DNA of 62,412 bases, taken from assembly GCA_023853785.1 (NCBI GenBank), contig JAJIRX010000271.1, forward strand, positions 1 through 62,412, written 5' to 3'. Shown one piece after another: positions 32,751-44,500 of this stretch (positions are counted from its first letter, which is position 1; each line of letters opens with the position of its first letter). Both the position numbers and the translations under genes were made by a program. Under the pieces are notes generated by a model. The model saw nothing but the letters and a program-made list of their open reading frames with translations. It was not told the origin of the DNA and did no database searches. Origin of the DNA: Psilocybe azurescens. Lineage: Eukaryota > Basidiomycota > Agaricomycetes > Agaricales > Agrocybaceae.

Positions 32751-35700
32751 TTAATCAAAGTCTTCCACCCTTTTCCAATTCATTTTAAACTTTTCCTTTA
32801 TAGAATAAGGCTTAAAAGCCCAAAAGAAATACAAAACTGGACCCATTATATCCAGATACTCACAGTTCTTTAGTCCACCAAACTGTCCATACATTCTATC
32901 TGCAAAGCTTGGTATATGACAAATGAAGCAAATCTTGGAATGAATCCTGATATCATATACCATAGCTTTTCTGAATTGTTGATATTGATCCATTATTTTA
33001 GACTTCATAGATGTGCAGCTTTTGAATTGATGATCAGTGTTGTTGTTTTCCATGCAGACACAAATAGGGCATTGGTTTTGAAGAGCTTGAGGCCAACTTC
33101 CATTTTCTGATAAATGGCCATTGCCTGCTGTTTGTATGCTTCTTGCATGGCTTGAAATTTGGCAAAGGTAGTTTTGAGTGCTATAAATGATTGAGTTGAA
33201 ATGGTGATTGACTGGTTGGGAACAAGTAAATTGAAGCTTGATAAACATTTGGTGGGAGAAAAATTGTCAAGGATGGAATTGGAACATTTTTTGAATATTA
33301 AGTTTGGTGGAACTTAATTTTGATTTGCCAGACTTGGTTGACAGTGACTGCATAGTTCATTGGCTATGTTTTGAAGACATTTTGAGCCCACATCATAATT
33401 ATTAAGTGATGATTTCACAAAGACATTGATCTTGATTGTTGACCAAAGCATGCATTTCATCAAATCCCATGAGTTCCTTTGGATCATCTTTATAAATTTT
33501 GGTCCATTTGTTGACTGAAATAAAATAGTAATATCATGGTTTTCCATCTCTTCCACTTCTTGAAATCTTATGGATGTAGTTCATCATAAACTTTGGTGTT
33601 CCAGCATAAATGAGAAGCCAGACACTAGAATAGTCATTTCCAGCACTGAAAGCAGATGTTGCAGTCATAGCCTTGTGTGTGCCTAGAATCCAGGCTTGAT
33701 GGATTTCCTCTTTGGTATTATCTGATTCTTTGCCATAATACAGCTTGCATTCCACTTCCTTTGTAATACTTTCCCCATGTTTTTAAATGGGACAAAGATT
33801 AGGATATGATCCTCTTCTGTAAGCATTGAGCTGTACTTTTCAATCAACTCCTTAACAAATGCTGGAAGTTGTTAATGTATATGCTGTAATGTTCTGATAA
33901 TTTAGTGTTCTGGTTTGTTGATAGAAGATGCACAAAAATATAGAGATTGTTGTATAGCATAAAAGAGTTGATAATGGTTTTTGGCAATGTGGTGGAATAG
34001 TACCAGAGAAAACTGCTAGTTGCCTTTGGAGTGATTAAACCTGACAGATATTCTTGAGGGCATGGTAGAATCCAGAATCTGTTATAACATAGTGGTCTTC
34101 ATCAAAACAAAAGTGGCAGACAGGTATGCTTATATTCACTTTTGCAAGTCATTATATCCAATGCTCTTCCTTTGCTATATCTACAGATACAATATCAAGA
34201 TTTGCTGAACAGAAACCTCTTCATACTGTATATCCAGTATAATGCAAAAAAGCAGGCCCATTCTTTTGAGCTTGTCTTTGTAGTTTATAAGCAAAGAATT
34301 GATTGGAAGAAGAAGAACTGTGATTGAATTGACTTCCAAAAGGCAGGAATAAGTGCAAGCATTGACTTTCCAGATCCAGTGCTAAGGACAGCCAAGATAT
34401 CATTTTCTGAGTTCAGAATAGTCATCACAATTTATTTTTGCAGTGGTGTTGTTCAGTCAGTATTTGGCTTTTTAGTGAGCTTAATTAAAGTCTTGAGTGC
34501 CTCTGTTGATGACCATGGTGCAATAAAAGGCATATTTATATCAAATTCTGACTATAGTAAAGGTTCAGTACGAAAATTTAAGTCATAGACAAAGTCTCAC
34601 AGTATTAGCTTCAGATTCAATGTCAACATTAAGTTTTGCAGAACTTAGTTCAGGAAAACTGTGAGGATAGTTAACATCCATTGATTGCTCTCACAGTCTT
34701 GGTGAATTGAAAAGAAAAGATTATCAAACTAAAAATAATTAGACATGGTTAAGCAAATACAATGATGTAAACTTATTGAATGCAGTTCATCTGTATTTTC
34801 TGTTGTTGGAAATTGGACAGACTTTTATATAATAAAATTTTAGATAAATATATAAAAGTGAAGAAATTATATACAGAAATTAAGTTTTTTGAATATTAGA
34901 TTTGGTAAAACTTAATTTTTGGGTAACTTGTATCTAAATAAAAACATTATATTAATCAATATTGGACAATTAATTACTTACTATTGGTGATTTTGGTTGA
35001 ATTTTAAATTTGGTAAAACTTAAATTTTGTAAATTAGCCTCTGTTAAGGCTTCTTTATTGAAGCCCAAACCATGTCTTTGAGTGTTGGAGCCAACAAAAA
35101 TATTAATTCTTAAGCCATTGAAACACTTGAATTATTGGCAGAATTTTTTGTTGGAGGTGGGATATTATTGGCCATGCATTGACAATATGATAAGGGACAT
35201 CCACCTTGCTTCACTTGGCAAACTTTTGCCAATCTGTGCTGTGCTCTAGATATAAAAGTATAATATCATCAGCATTTCTAGATCCAAGTGCAGTGGCACT
35301 AATAGCATATATCCTGTTTTTGATTGCTTTGCTATGATGAGCTTGAGCAGCTCCAACAGTTTTTATACATCTTCTTCTACTAATTTCTCTAGATTACCAG
35401 CTAGCTTTTTCTAAAGCCAATGCTGATGTGTCTCCAGTCACTAATGCCAATGCAGTAGCCAAAAGTAGACATGAAGTATTTTTTCATATATGTTGTGATG
35501 TTGGTGGTGGTGAAGATTTTATCAAAGTTGACAAATAAAAGACTGTTGTATATTTGATAAATGGAATTGTTGGCAGGAAAGCAAATGAGAGCAGCCAACT
35601 GAGCAAATGGTCTTGCAATAGCCAGGTTTTGAATAAGAAGATCTGATATATGAGCATCAAAGGCATATGGTATAACTTTGTTCTTGAGTGTAATAGCAGT

Positions 35701-37260
35701 TTCTTTGCTATACTGGTAAAGATATGCCAATTATTTTCCCATCATAACGAGGCATCTAGATGGTCTAACTGAAGTGTTTTTGAAAGTAAAACAAGCAATT
35801 TCTGTGCCTCTGGATGCTGAGCCTGCAGTTCCTTTTGATTTTGTTTTGAGCAGTTAATGAAAAGCAGAATATTTCATCAGCCATATGTGAAAGGCTATTG
35901 CATTCCATATTGGATTTCCTTCTGAGGTGTAGCCTTTTAGAAATGTATTCTTTAGTGTTGGTGTGTTCAGAATGGTGTTGAGTAGAATATTTTTGAAGAT
36001 CTGAAACACGTATTGCAAGGATCAGAAAACAATGAATAGCCAATGTTGGTATTGCTGAGATTGTCAATGAGTTGAACATAGTTCTGTCTAAGTGGCTGAT
36101 CAAAAGCAGATCATTTTCCCAAATTCTGACTATGTCTTTTCCATGTTAATGAATGTGTGCCCAATGTTGTCCAATGTAATTGGGTGTTCTTGATATAGCA
36201 TTGATGTAAAATTGTTTGAGTCTGTCTACCAAATTTTGGAGAGACTCATTGTTGAGTAGGCAATAGAGAATGCAAGATGAGTAAGACTTCTCAATGAATG
36301 AAGTATTGAGAGATTATTTTCTGTAATCCATCTGCTGAATTTTTTGCCCAAGTCAAAGATAGAGGATGAGGGTGTTGTTGTGCAAATGTGATTGATTTCA
36401 AAAACAAATATGAGCCTGACCAGATACTCCTGTATGGAAATAACTGGTATAACACTAGAAGGCTCTTTAAAATCTTGGAGAACTTTGAGTTGGGACAGTG
36501 CAAGATAGAAAATAGTTGGATCAGCTATAGTGTGGACACTGGTTTCTTCCCATTCTGTGAACCAAAGCTCCAAACAGGTATTATGAACAGCCATTATGGA
36601 ATCCTTGATATTATGATTTTAATCAATGGGCCAAATAAATTGTCAATAGAGATAATTGCTGGTGTATTGATTAAAGAGATTGCAAAGAAAAAAGTGTTAT
36701 GTGTGTGTTGAAGCTGCTAGGCAGAAACATGTTTCCATTGTGTGGATTGTTGGATGGTAGGATGTGCTTGACAATGATGGAGCTTTATTGATTCTTTATT
36801 GCCTCTGATGTGATTACACATTCCACATAGATAAGTATTTGTTGTCATGGGAAGACCTTCAATTTGAGAGCATAGGGTGACCATTAGCCCAACATCAAAG
36901 AGTTTCTGTAAACCAAGTTGAGAAAGAACTTGGTCAAGATGATTGAGATCAAGATGTATGCATTTTAGCTGAGCTATGTGTTTTGTGTAAATGTGTATTC
37001 ACACTCTTCTTTCCCAATGCTATTCCACATTCCACAAAAATGATTAACTTGAGAAATTTATGAAAGCAAAAGCCATATTGTTGCAGATATGGATGATAAA
37101 CTGAAGAATTCCACACATCCATCAACACTGTCAATATCTTGTCTTCTTCTTGCAATCCTGCAATGTTGGACATTGAATTTTTCTGTAGTCTGGAAAACCT
37201 TTTGAACAAATACTTGGCACCTGTCCACCAATTTTTACGACCACCACATCCTCTCTCAAC
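32751..37260 (-). pseudogene. Telomere-linked RecQ-type helicase relic
   Basis: Read from 37260 leftward. The N-terminal region carries two zinc-finger-like motifs (VECGIALGKKSVNTHLHKTH near 37030-36970; YLCGMCNHIRGN then LHHCQAH near 36840-36760). The family middle motif GYCIGISDWRHISIGF lies at about 35455-35408, followed by NRIYAISATALGSRNADDII near 35310. Helicase motif I AVLSTGSGKS is at about 34398-34369, the DExH motif II as CFDEDHYVITDSGF near 34115-34075, motif V as ATSAFSAGND and motif VI as SRSGRDGKP (33660-33537). The C-terminus has the family Cys/His segment QCPICVCMEN then KICFICHIPSF (33090-32900). Many stops and frameshifts separate these. RecQ-like genes of this architecture are typical of fungal subtelomeres. 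Confidence 0.85.
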
Positions 37261-37289
37261 AACATTTTTGACTTCAATACTACACCCAA

Positions 37290-39260
37290 CATGAATGATG
37301 ATGAAGATGATAATGGACCATCAACTTCTACTAAGCCTCAAGACATGGTTAATCTGGATTGGAACAAACATTTTACTGAAGGCTATATGCCTGCAGTTAT
37401 CAATTTTACAAGCTTGGATCAAAAATAAACAAACTCATTTCAACGAAGAAAAAAAACATTTAGGTCTTGAACCATTTGGTGGCCAAAATCCAGCATAGAC
37501 TGAAATCAAAACATCTATCTCTGGTATCTTCTGGCATCTCAATCAACTCTATCTTCCTTTTCTGACACCATCATTTTTTAACTATTTCCTTACATCTTTG
37601 AATGAAGTGCAGCCTGCAGTAGTTGCTGTGAGTAAAATTTATGTTTCTCAAAACTTAATATTCATATTTTCAATAGTTACTTATATTTTTGGACCCAATG
37701 TGTTGGGTCTCCATAAACTCATCCAAGAAAAGACAATTCTGTCTCTGTCCTCAAGGTTTTACAACTTTGGATAGAAAAGAACATTCAGCCTTCAAAGCAA
37801 ATTCATGTTTTAAACAAGGTGAAGTTTTATTATCTCTGTATAATATGAAATTTAACATGATTTTCCTTTTTCTTTTAGATTCTCAACCTGCTTGTAAAAT
37901 ACAGACACACAACACTGTCTATTTTCAAACAAAAACTGCCATCCAAATCTTATCCCACATTCCCCAAAACCAATTACACTATTAAACACATGTCTCAGCA
38001 TAACAAGATTGCACCCACACCTCTTCTCAATGAACATAAAATCAGCAGTCTCAATTCTGAGCAAAATGCATGCATGCATCTAAACACTTTGATGCTACAC
38101 CTTCATCATCTCAAGGTCCAGAATACTAGAAATGTGTTCAATAATGAAGATTTTTCTGATTATCAGCCCACTAATACTGGTAGCAAAAATATCACCATCA
38201 CCTCCATGATGTTTTCTTCTCCTCAGGATTGGACTGACTTTCAAAAGAAGTTTTTCTACTACTACAGCAAAAAACAGTGGCAGACTGTTGGAGGCATTTT
38301 CTTTATGTAGCTTTTTTGAACCATCATGCAACAATCCCCACAAATCAAGCATCTCTTTTCCCAAATTCAGCATGCAGTAACTAAAAGTCTGGCCACTAAT
38401 GGAGTCTTTTGGCCAACAGCAGCCAACTAGGAATTTTCTCTGGATGAAGAAGTAAACTTGGCTGATGATGATGAACACTTGGCTTATTTAGCTCCTCTTC
38501 AACAGAATGTTGCAGCTTCTGTTGGAGACCAAGCTATAAAATCTATCATTTCCAAAATCAACAGAGCTTTTTGAATGTTGCTGCCACTGTGGAAAATGAT
38601 GAGATCCACATCTCTGAAGATATTATGTGTACTTTACAACAACTCCTTCCTGTGAATTTTTTTTTGCCTCAAAATTTAAGTTTGGTGAAACTTATTATTG
38701 GAATTTTTTTTAGCAAGTGAGCTATGCTGCTTTATGCAAACACAAGAAGTATATCTCCAAGAAAGAGCTCAAGAATGTGGATCATCTCAGAGCTGATCAA
38801 ATCAAAGAAGCTTTGATTGGACATGGTTTACATGAAAACTTATTAGAACATTCTGTCCTTTCCAAAGTTGCTTGGAAAAGCCTTATTATCCCACCAAGTG
38901 CCAATGACTTGCAATTGGAGGTGAGGAAAAGAACCAGAGTAGAAAGTGGGTTTCAGCTGCAAGAACAGATCAAAAGAAAGGTGTGTTTTTATATATTATT
39001 CACAAGTTATATACTAATGACATATCTTTAGTAAAACTCATTAAGACACCACCAATCCACATCTCACAACTAGATGATGATGATGATGATGATGATGAGA
39101 ATTCTGAATCTTTGCCTGATATTCAGGACAAAGGCAAAGAAAAAGGTAAGTTTATAATTTGACAATATCACTGATACTAAATTCATTGAAGTTTTGATAG
39201 CTTTTGCCACAGAGGAGGATATGACCATTCCTTCTGATTTTGATGACAGCATAATGCTGT
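37290..39260 (+). pseudogene. Unrecognised degenerate coding region
   Basis: Plus-strand protein-like pieces occur in order: DMVNLDWNKHFTEGYMPAVI (about 37345), HNKIAPTPLLNEHKISSLNS (about 37995), PQDWTDFQKKFFYYYSKKQW (about 38225), and a longer one at 38717-39000 with KKELKNVDHLRADQIKEALI and VLSKVAWKSLIIPPSAND. It is followed by an Asp-rich gatgat run at about 39073. Stops and frame changes intervene, with at least one likely acceptor (tttcttttag, 37869-37878). The family is not recognised. It sits head to head with the helicase relic and shares a 340-bp piece with 21.6 kb, so it is probably part of a repeated element. Confidence 0.4.
37584..37941 (+). repeat. Direct repeat, copy 2 (partner at 21628-21966)
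   Basis: Same orientation as copy 1. Here it lies inside the unrecognised coding region, so this is probably the source context and the 21.6-kb copy a displaced fragment. Confidence 0.85.
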
Positions 39261-39329
39261 CTGAGTAGTTTGTTTATAGAATTGATTATATGTTCAGAGA
39301 AAATTTCATGATGTGTTGAGGAAATAATA

Positions 39330-40100
39330 TTTACCTTCAGAGGCTGGCCTCAAACAAATTTAGATTTTTCACTTAAGACTCTTTGAAGCTGGCTTTGAAA
39401 ACCTTTATGCTTTCCATAGTTAATACTCACTGGTATTGAACACATTTCTTATTTTGATGGACTATGGTTAATGTCTGCACTTTGAGGCCAGTTGAGTGAA
39501 TGTTATGTTTTATGAAATATAAATTTTACTAGGATTTTGAAGCTGGCTTCTGACCAGCAGTCTTGGTCAGGATTCTATATTATTGTATTTGGGGCTTACT
39601 TTACTGAAAGATAAGTTTCATAAAACATAAAATTTGAACACTCAAGATAGCCTTTAACATCTTCATATGTTCTCTATTCTCAATCAGTCACCAATTGATA
39701 TTGAGGACTGAGATACATATAAGCTGAATAGTCATTGGAAATCATTCAATGAATTGCACATTTCATGGAATATAATATACAGTGTTTAAAGGCTTTGAGG
39801 CTGGCCTCAGCAAAAAAATAAGTTTTATGGAACATAATATTTGACCTCAGAGGCTGGCCTCAAACAAATTCGAATTTTTCCATTTAAAAATTGGCCTCAG
39901 AGGCCGGCCTCACACAAATTCATATTTTTTCTATTAAAAATCAGTCTCAGAGGCCGGCCTCAAATGAATTCAGATTTTTGCTATTAAAAATCAACGGCCT
40001 CAAACATATTCTTTGTTTTCATGATGATATGTATGCTTTGAGGCCAGCTAGGTGAAATTTATGTTCCATGGAACATAGAAATCACTTAAGGGTTAGAGGC
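39330..40100. repeat. GGCCGGCCTC-centred degenerate array
   Basis: Repeated units with the palindromic core aggc(c/t)ggcctc, followed by aaacaaattcag and atttttc(t/c)atta. Clear copies lie near 39340, 39845, 39895, 39950 and 40095. A related string, cttatgttttatgaaac(at)ata, recurs between them. No protein frame. Confidence 0.65.
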
Positions 40101-41500
40101 CGGCCTCTGATCACAGACCCCTGTCAGGATTCTAGAAAGAAAGACCCAACTGGACTTTGACTGGAATTTGGCCAGATTCTGACTGGACTGGTAGCAGAAT
40201 TTTGTCAAGTCCAATGGAATCTGTTGGACATCCAATGGACTGGCAATTGGAATTGGCTGGGTCCGGTGAAAGTCCATTGGAGTCCAACGGAATATGAGGG
40301 CATTGCAAAGTACACAAATTATCATAGCATATAAGTACAGTCAAAAGAGGCTGATAACCCAGTCAATATAGCCACTTAGCCACTCATGCCTACCTATTTA
40401 GTACGGTAGGGTTGAAACTCTACAGTAAAAAAAGAGGCCCATAACCCACCACCCCAGGCAACAAAAATGTATCTGATAACTCTTGGGTATCTGGGTGCCT
40501 ACCTGTACCCTTACCCATAGGGACCCGTACCCATGACCTGCACGGGTTTACCCGTCAAAACAAGCTCAAGAACATGAAAATCAGCCCAGAAACAAAGGAG
40601 ATATTGTCAAATTCGCTATTTTTGATGAATTTGATCTAATCTACCTCAGTTCTGGTCCAAAAATCAGGTTTTTGTGCTTGTTTTGAAGGTCAGCGGGTTT
40701 GCAAATGTGTATCCATACCCTAACCCACAAGAACCTCTACTTGCAACATGTATGAGTAGGCCATACCAATGCAGTAGCCTAATGATAACAGTGTTTGTGC
40801 TTACACTCAGGCTCATGATGTTGCATGAGCCATCTGAAAATGCAAGGGGTTCACAAGTCCTGTTCATGTTTTTGAGAGAGCCCTCACATGTCATTCTGGG
40901 AACAATTCCTTTTGCATTCTCAAAGGGAACACTCATAATGCACATGAACTTTGGCCAGTGCTCACAATATGGTACCCTGAACAGCTGAATGGGCAAACAG
41001 GATGCCTAGGCATATGATGCTGTGGTTTGTCTTTTGCTATTCAAACACAGTACATAGTCAACACAGATTTATTGAAGAACTCATGGCAGTGGATATTGAA
41101 TATTGTCTTCACCGCCAATGTGATTGGGCATCTGAATTGGAAAATTGCAAGCTAGATCAGTGCTATCTGATTATTACCACATTGCCCTTCCATTTGAATA
41201 AAATTAAGGAATAGTGGGGAGCATCGCAGCTCTAGAGACTGAGTAAGTGGAGTATAACTTGTTACAGGAGATTCTGATTGAGTTCACTGTGTGTTCTTAC
41301 AGTTTTCATGTTTATGATATAGATGCTCAACAGAAGACAAGCAAACAGCAAAAGGGAAAAACTATCAACAGACTGATTTACCATGGGAAAGTTGAGCACT
41401 GTATAAATATCACAGTAGGTAGAATGAAAATATACAGAAAAGGAGTGAACAACAAGTTTGCTGAAGTTTTGTGATGGGGATTGTTGCAATCCATTACATT
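40101..41500. other. End of the AT-rich island; TGGACTCCAATGG-type short repeats
   Basis: 40140-40300 has degenerate ccaatgga and tccaactgg units. The rest is CpG-poor spacer with short unconvincing frames. No promoter or RNA noted. Confidence 0.45.
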
Positions 41501-41550
41501 AGTCATGCTTGGGAGGGTGTTGCTACTTCCTTTTCTCCATCATCACCACC

Positions 41551-44500
41551 TCAAGCACGTCTGCTTTCTTCCACTGCCTCTGCTTCCTGTATGTGGCCGC
41601 AAGATTGGTCATGCTTGTGAGTGTTAGGATGATCATTGCCAAGCAGCCGCTTTCTCTTCTCCATCACCACCACCTGGAGTATCTCTGCTTCCTTCCACTG
41701 CCCCTGGTTCCAGTATGTGACTGCAAGATTGGCCATGCTTCTGAGTGTGTCAGGATGATCATCACCAAGCAGCTGCTTGCTCTTCTGCATCACCACCACC
41801 TGGAGCACCTCTGCTTCCTTCCACTGCCCCTGGTTGCTGTATGTGACTGCAAGATTGGCCATGCTTCTGAGTGTGTCAGGATGATCATCACCAAGCAGCT
41901 GCTTGCTCTTCTGCATCACCACCACCTGGAGCACCTCTGCTTCCTTCCACTGCCCCTGGTTTCTGTATGTGATTGCAAGATTGGCCATGCTTCCGAGTGT
42001 GTCAGGATGATCATCACCAAGCAGCTGCTTGCTCTTCTGCATCACCACCACCTGGAGCACCTCTGCTTCCTTCCACTGCCCCTGGTTGCTGTATGTGACT
42101 GCAAGATTGGCCATGCTTCTGAGTGTGTCAGGATGATCATCACCAAGCAGCTGCTTGCTCTTCTGCATCACCACCACCTGGAGCACCTCTGCTTCCTTCC
42201 ACTGCCCCTGGTTTCTGTATGTGACTGCAAGATTGGCCATGCTTCTGAGTGTGTCAGGATGATCATCACCAAGCAGCTGCTTGCTCTTCTGCATCACCAC
42301 CACCTGGAGCACCTCTGCTTCCTTCCACTGCCCCTGGTTGCTGTATGTGACTGCAAGATTGGCCATGCTTCTGAGTGTGTCAGGATGATCATCACCAAGC
42401 AGCTGCTTGCTCTTCTGCATCACCACCACCTGGAGCACCTCTGCTTCCTTCCACTGCCCCTGGTTTCTGTATGTGATTGCAAGATTGGCCATGCTTCCGA
42501 GTGTGTCAGGATGATCATCACCAAGCAGCTGCTTGCTCTTCTGCATCACCACCACCTGGAGCACCTCTGCTTCCTTCCACTGCCCCTGGTTGCTGTATGT
42601 GACTGCAAGATTGGCCATGCTTCTGAGTGTGTCAGGATGATCATCACCAAGCAGCTGCTTGCTCTTCTGCATCACCACCACCTGGAGCACCTCTGCTTCC
42701 TCCCACTGCCCCTGTTCAAAGTACACAAGTGCCATACGACCTAAAATTGAAGGCATCATCTGTTCTGGATTGACTGAGGCTTTGGAGCTAGAGATATGTT
42801 GCAAAAGTGTGCGTCGATACTTGTAGTCCTTGTCATCAAATAACCCAGAAATTGATAGGCCAATGATACTGAGTACACATTTCTGCATCAGTTGTCTGTT
42901 TCCTTCTATAGTGCTACGACTCCACTGCTGTACCAGTGGATGAATGCTGTATGTGTGATTTTGATCATCATATTCAATGAGTGAATATGAACCCAGGCGA
43001 ATGATGACCTGCCCAAAGCCCCATGACCAGTCTGGACCTATTTTTCCGAGCTGGTTCAACAACTCCGTCACTTTGTTTTGTAGTTCGGAGTCCTCCAGTT
43101 GCATTTCAGACAATGCTGCTTTTTCAAACATTTGCTCTGAAATTCCTTTGTGATGTAGCATGGAGAAAATTTGGAGCAACGATCTTGCTGATGTGTCAAG
43201 TTTGTCGTAGCTCAGTCTCCATGTCGCATACACAGCTCGTTCATATGGATCCTCTCCTTGGAACTCCTCACTCTGTAACAATTTGTCATGGTGACGTTGA
43301 TAGAGTTCTTGATATTGGCTTAATGACAAGTGGCAATGAATGTAAGCGCCAGCTTGGGAAATAGCCAAAGCAAAGTAATGGAGTTCCTGTCTCATGCTTT
43401 AGATTGAAAGTCTTTTCTAAAGAAACCAAAAATGAGAGTAAGAACCTGTACAATTGCTGCTGCCAGCATTTTATTTTCATCACTCTCTTCTGCCCGAGCC
43501 TGATGCAGTAGCAGGTTTTTGGCATCTTCGTGCTCCATCGCACCAACATTTACATCTGCACCTTTTGCAGAGAGATGGCAAAGCTCTCGGTTACGTGTTG
43601 TAACTAGGATGTTGCCAGATCGACACTGAGGAAAGAATCTATTCAACTTCAAGTTGACATCGTCCGCGTTGTCAAAGAAGAGAAGCCAGTTTCCTTTGCG
43701 CTGGCTTGCAAGCCAATGGAGACTTACATCTACTGATCGCTCTGTGTTTTCTGGAGTGATGGCCTTGAGATCTGTTTGAAGAGTTTGTTTATTTGTTGCG
43801 TCAACATAGAACACGTTGCAGAAGCTGAAAATGTAAAATGTAAATTATTGCTAGTCATGATTTTACAGATAGTAGAACCATACCGGGTGGATGATTCTTG
43901 CACAAATTTGAATGCAAGTTGGGTCTTTCCGGAACCCCCAAGGCCATGCAAGACAAAGACACGTCGAGAATCACCGTCCAACTCAAAGTATTTGTGCATC
44001 TTATCAAGGATTTCCTTTCGTCCTATAAATGATTCCACTGGAAGCGGACAACACTTGCGTTCTCTAATGTGTTGAACTGATTCATTTGGAGGCCTAGGAG
44101 AAACTAGGGTGACGAGATTAGATTACTATGTAGATCTACAAGAGTGATTCTTCCTTACTGAGTTGCTCGAGTAGAAGCTGCGCTCTTGGGACTCTGATTG
44201 CCCTAACCAACAAGACAAGCTTTTCAGCGACCTCTTCCTTCTTCATATATTGCATCGTATGAGCCTCCACATTGCTCAGTTTCTCCCATTCGGAAATCTC
44301 TATTCCCTGCATCCCTTGCTCGACATTTAGTCGAAAATAAGTGTTCGACAAGTTGGCGAAACGACGCAACATTTCTTGGTGTGTATTTTCACAGTCAGTG
44401 GTAATTGCCTTTAGCGCATCGATGACGTCTGTTGGTATGATCTGCTGGAATAATCCAGGTTTCTTGATCCCGATTACCTCAGCCTGTCCAGTACCAATGC

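Noticed and set aside
41640..42722. CRISPR-like regular repeat array
   Set aside because: Units are 126 bp, contiguous, coding and without spacers; the host is a eukaryote.
41509..42744. 411-codon plus-strand frame with regular HHHHLEHLCFLPLPL repeats
   Set aside because: It is the antisense shadow of the TPR array; its periodicity is that of the 126-bp units, and the minus-strand gene has full domain support.
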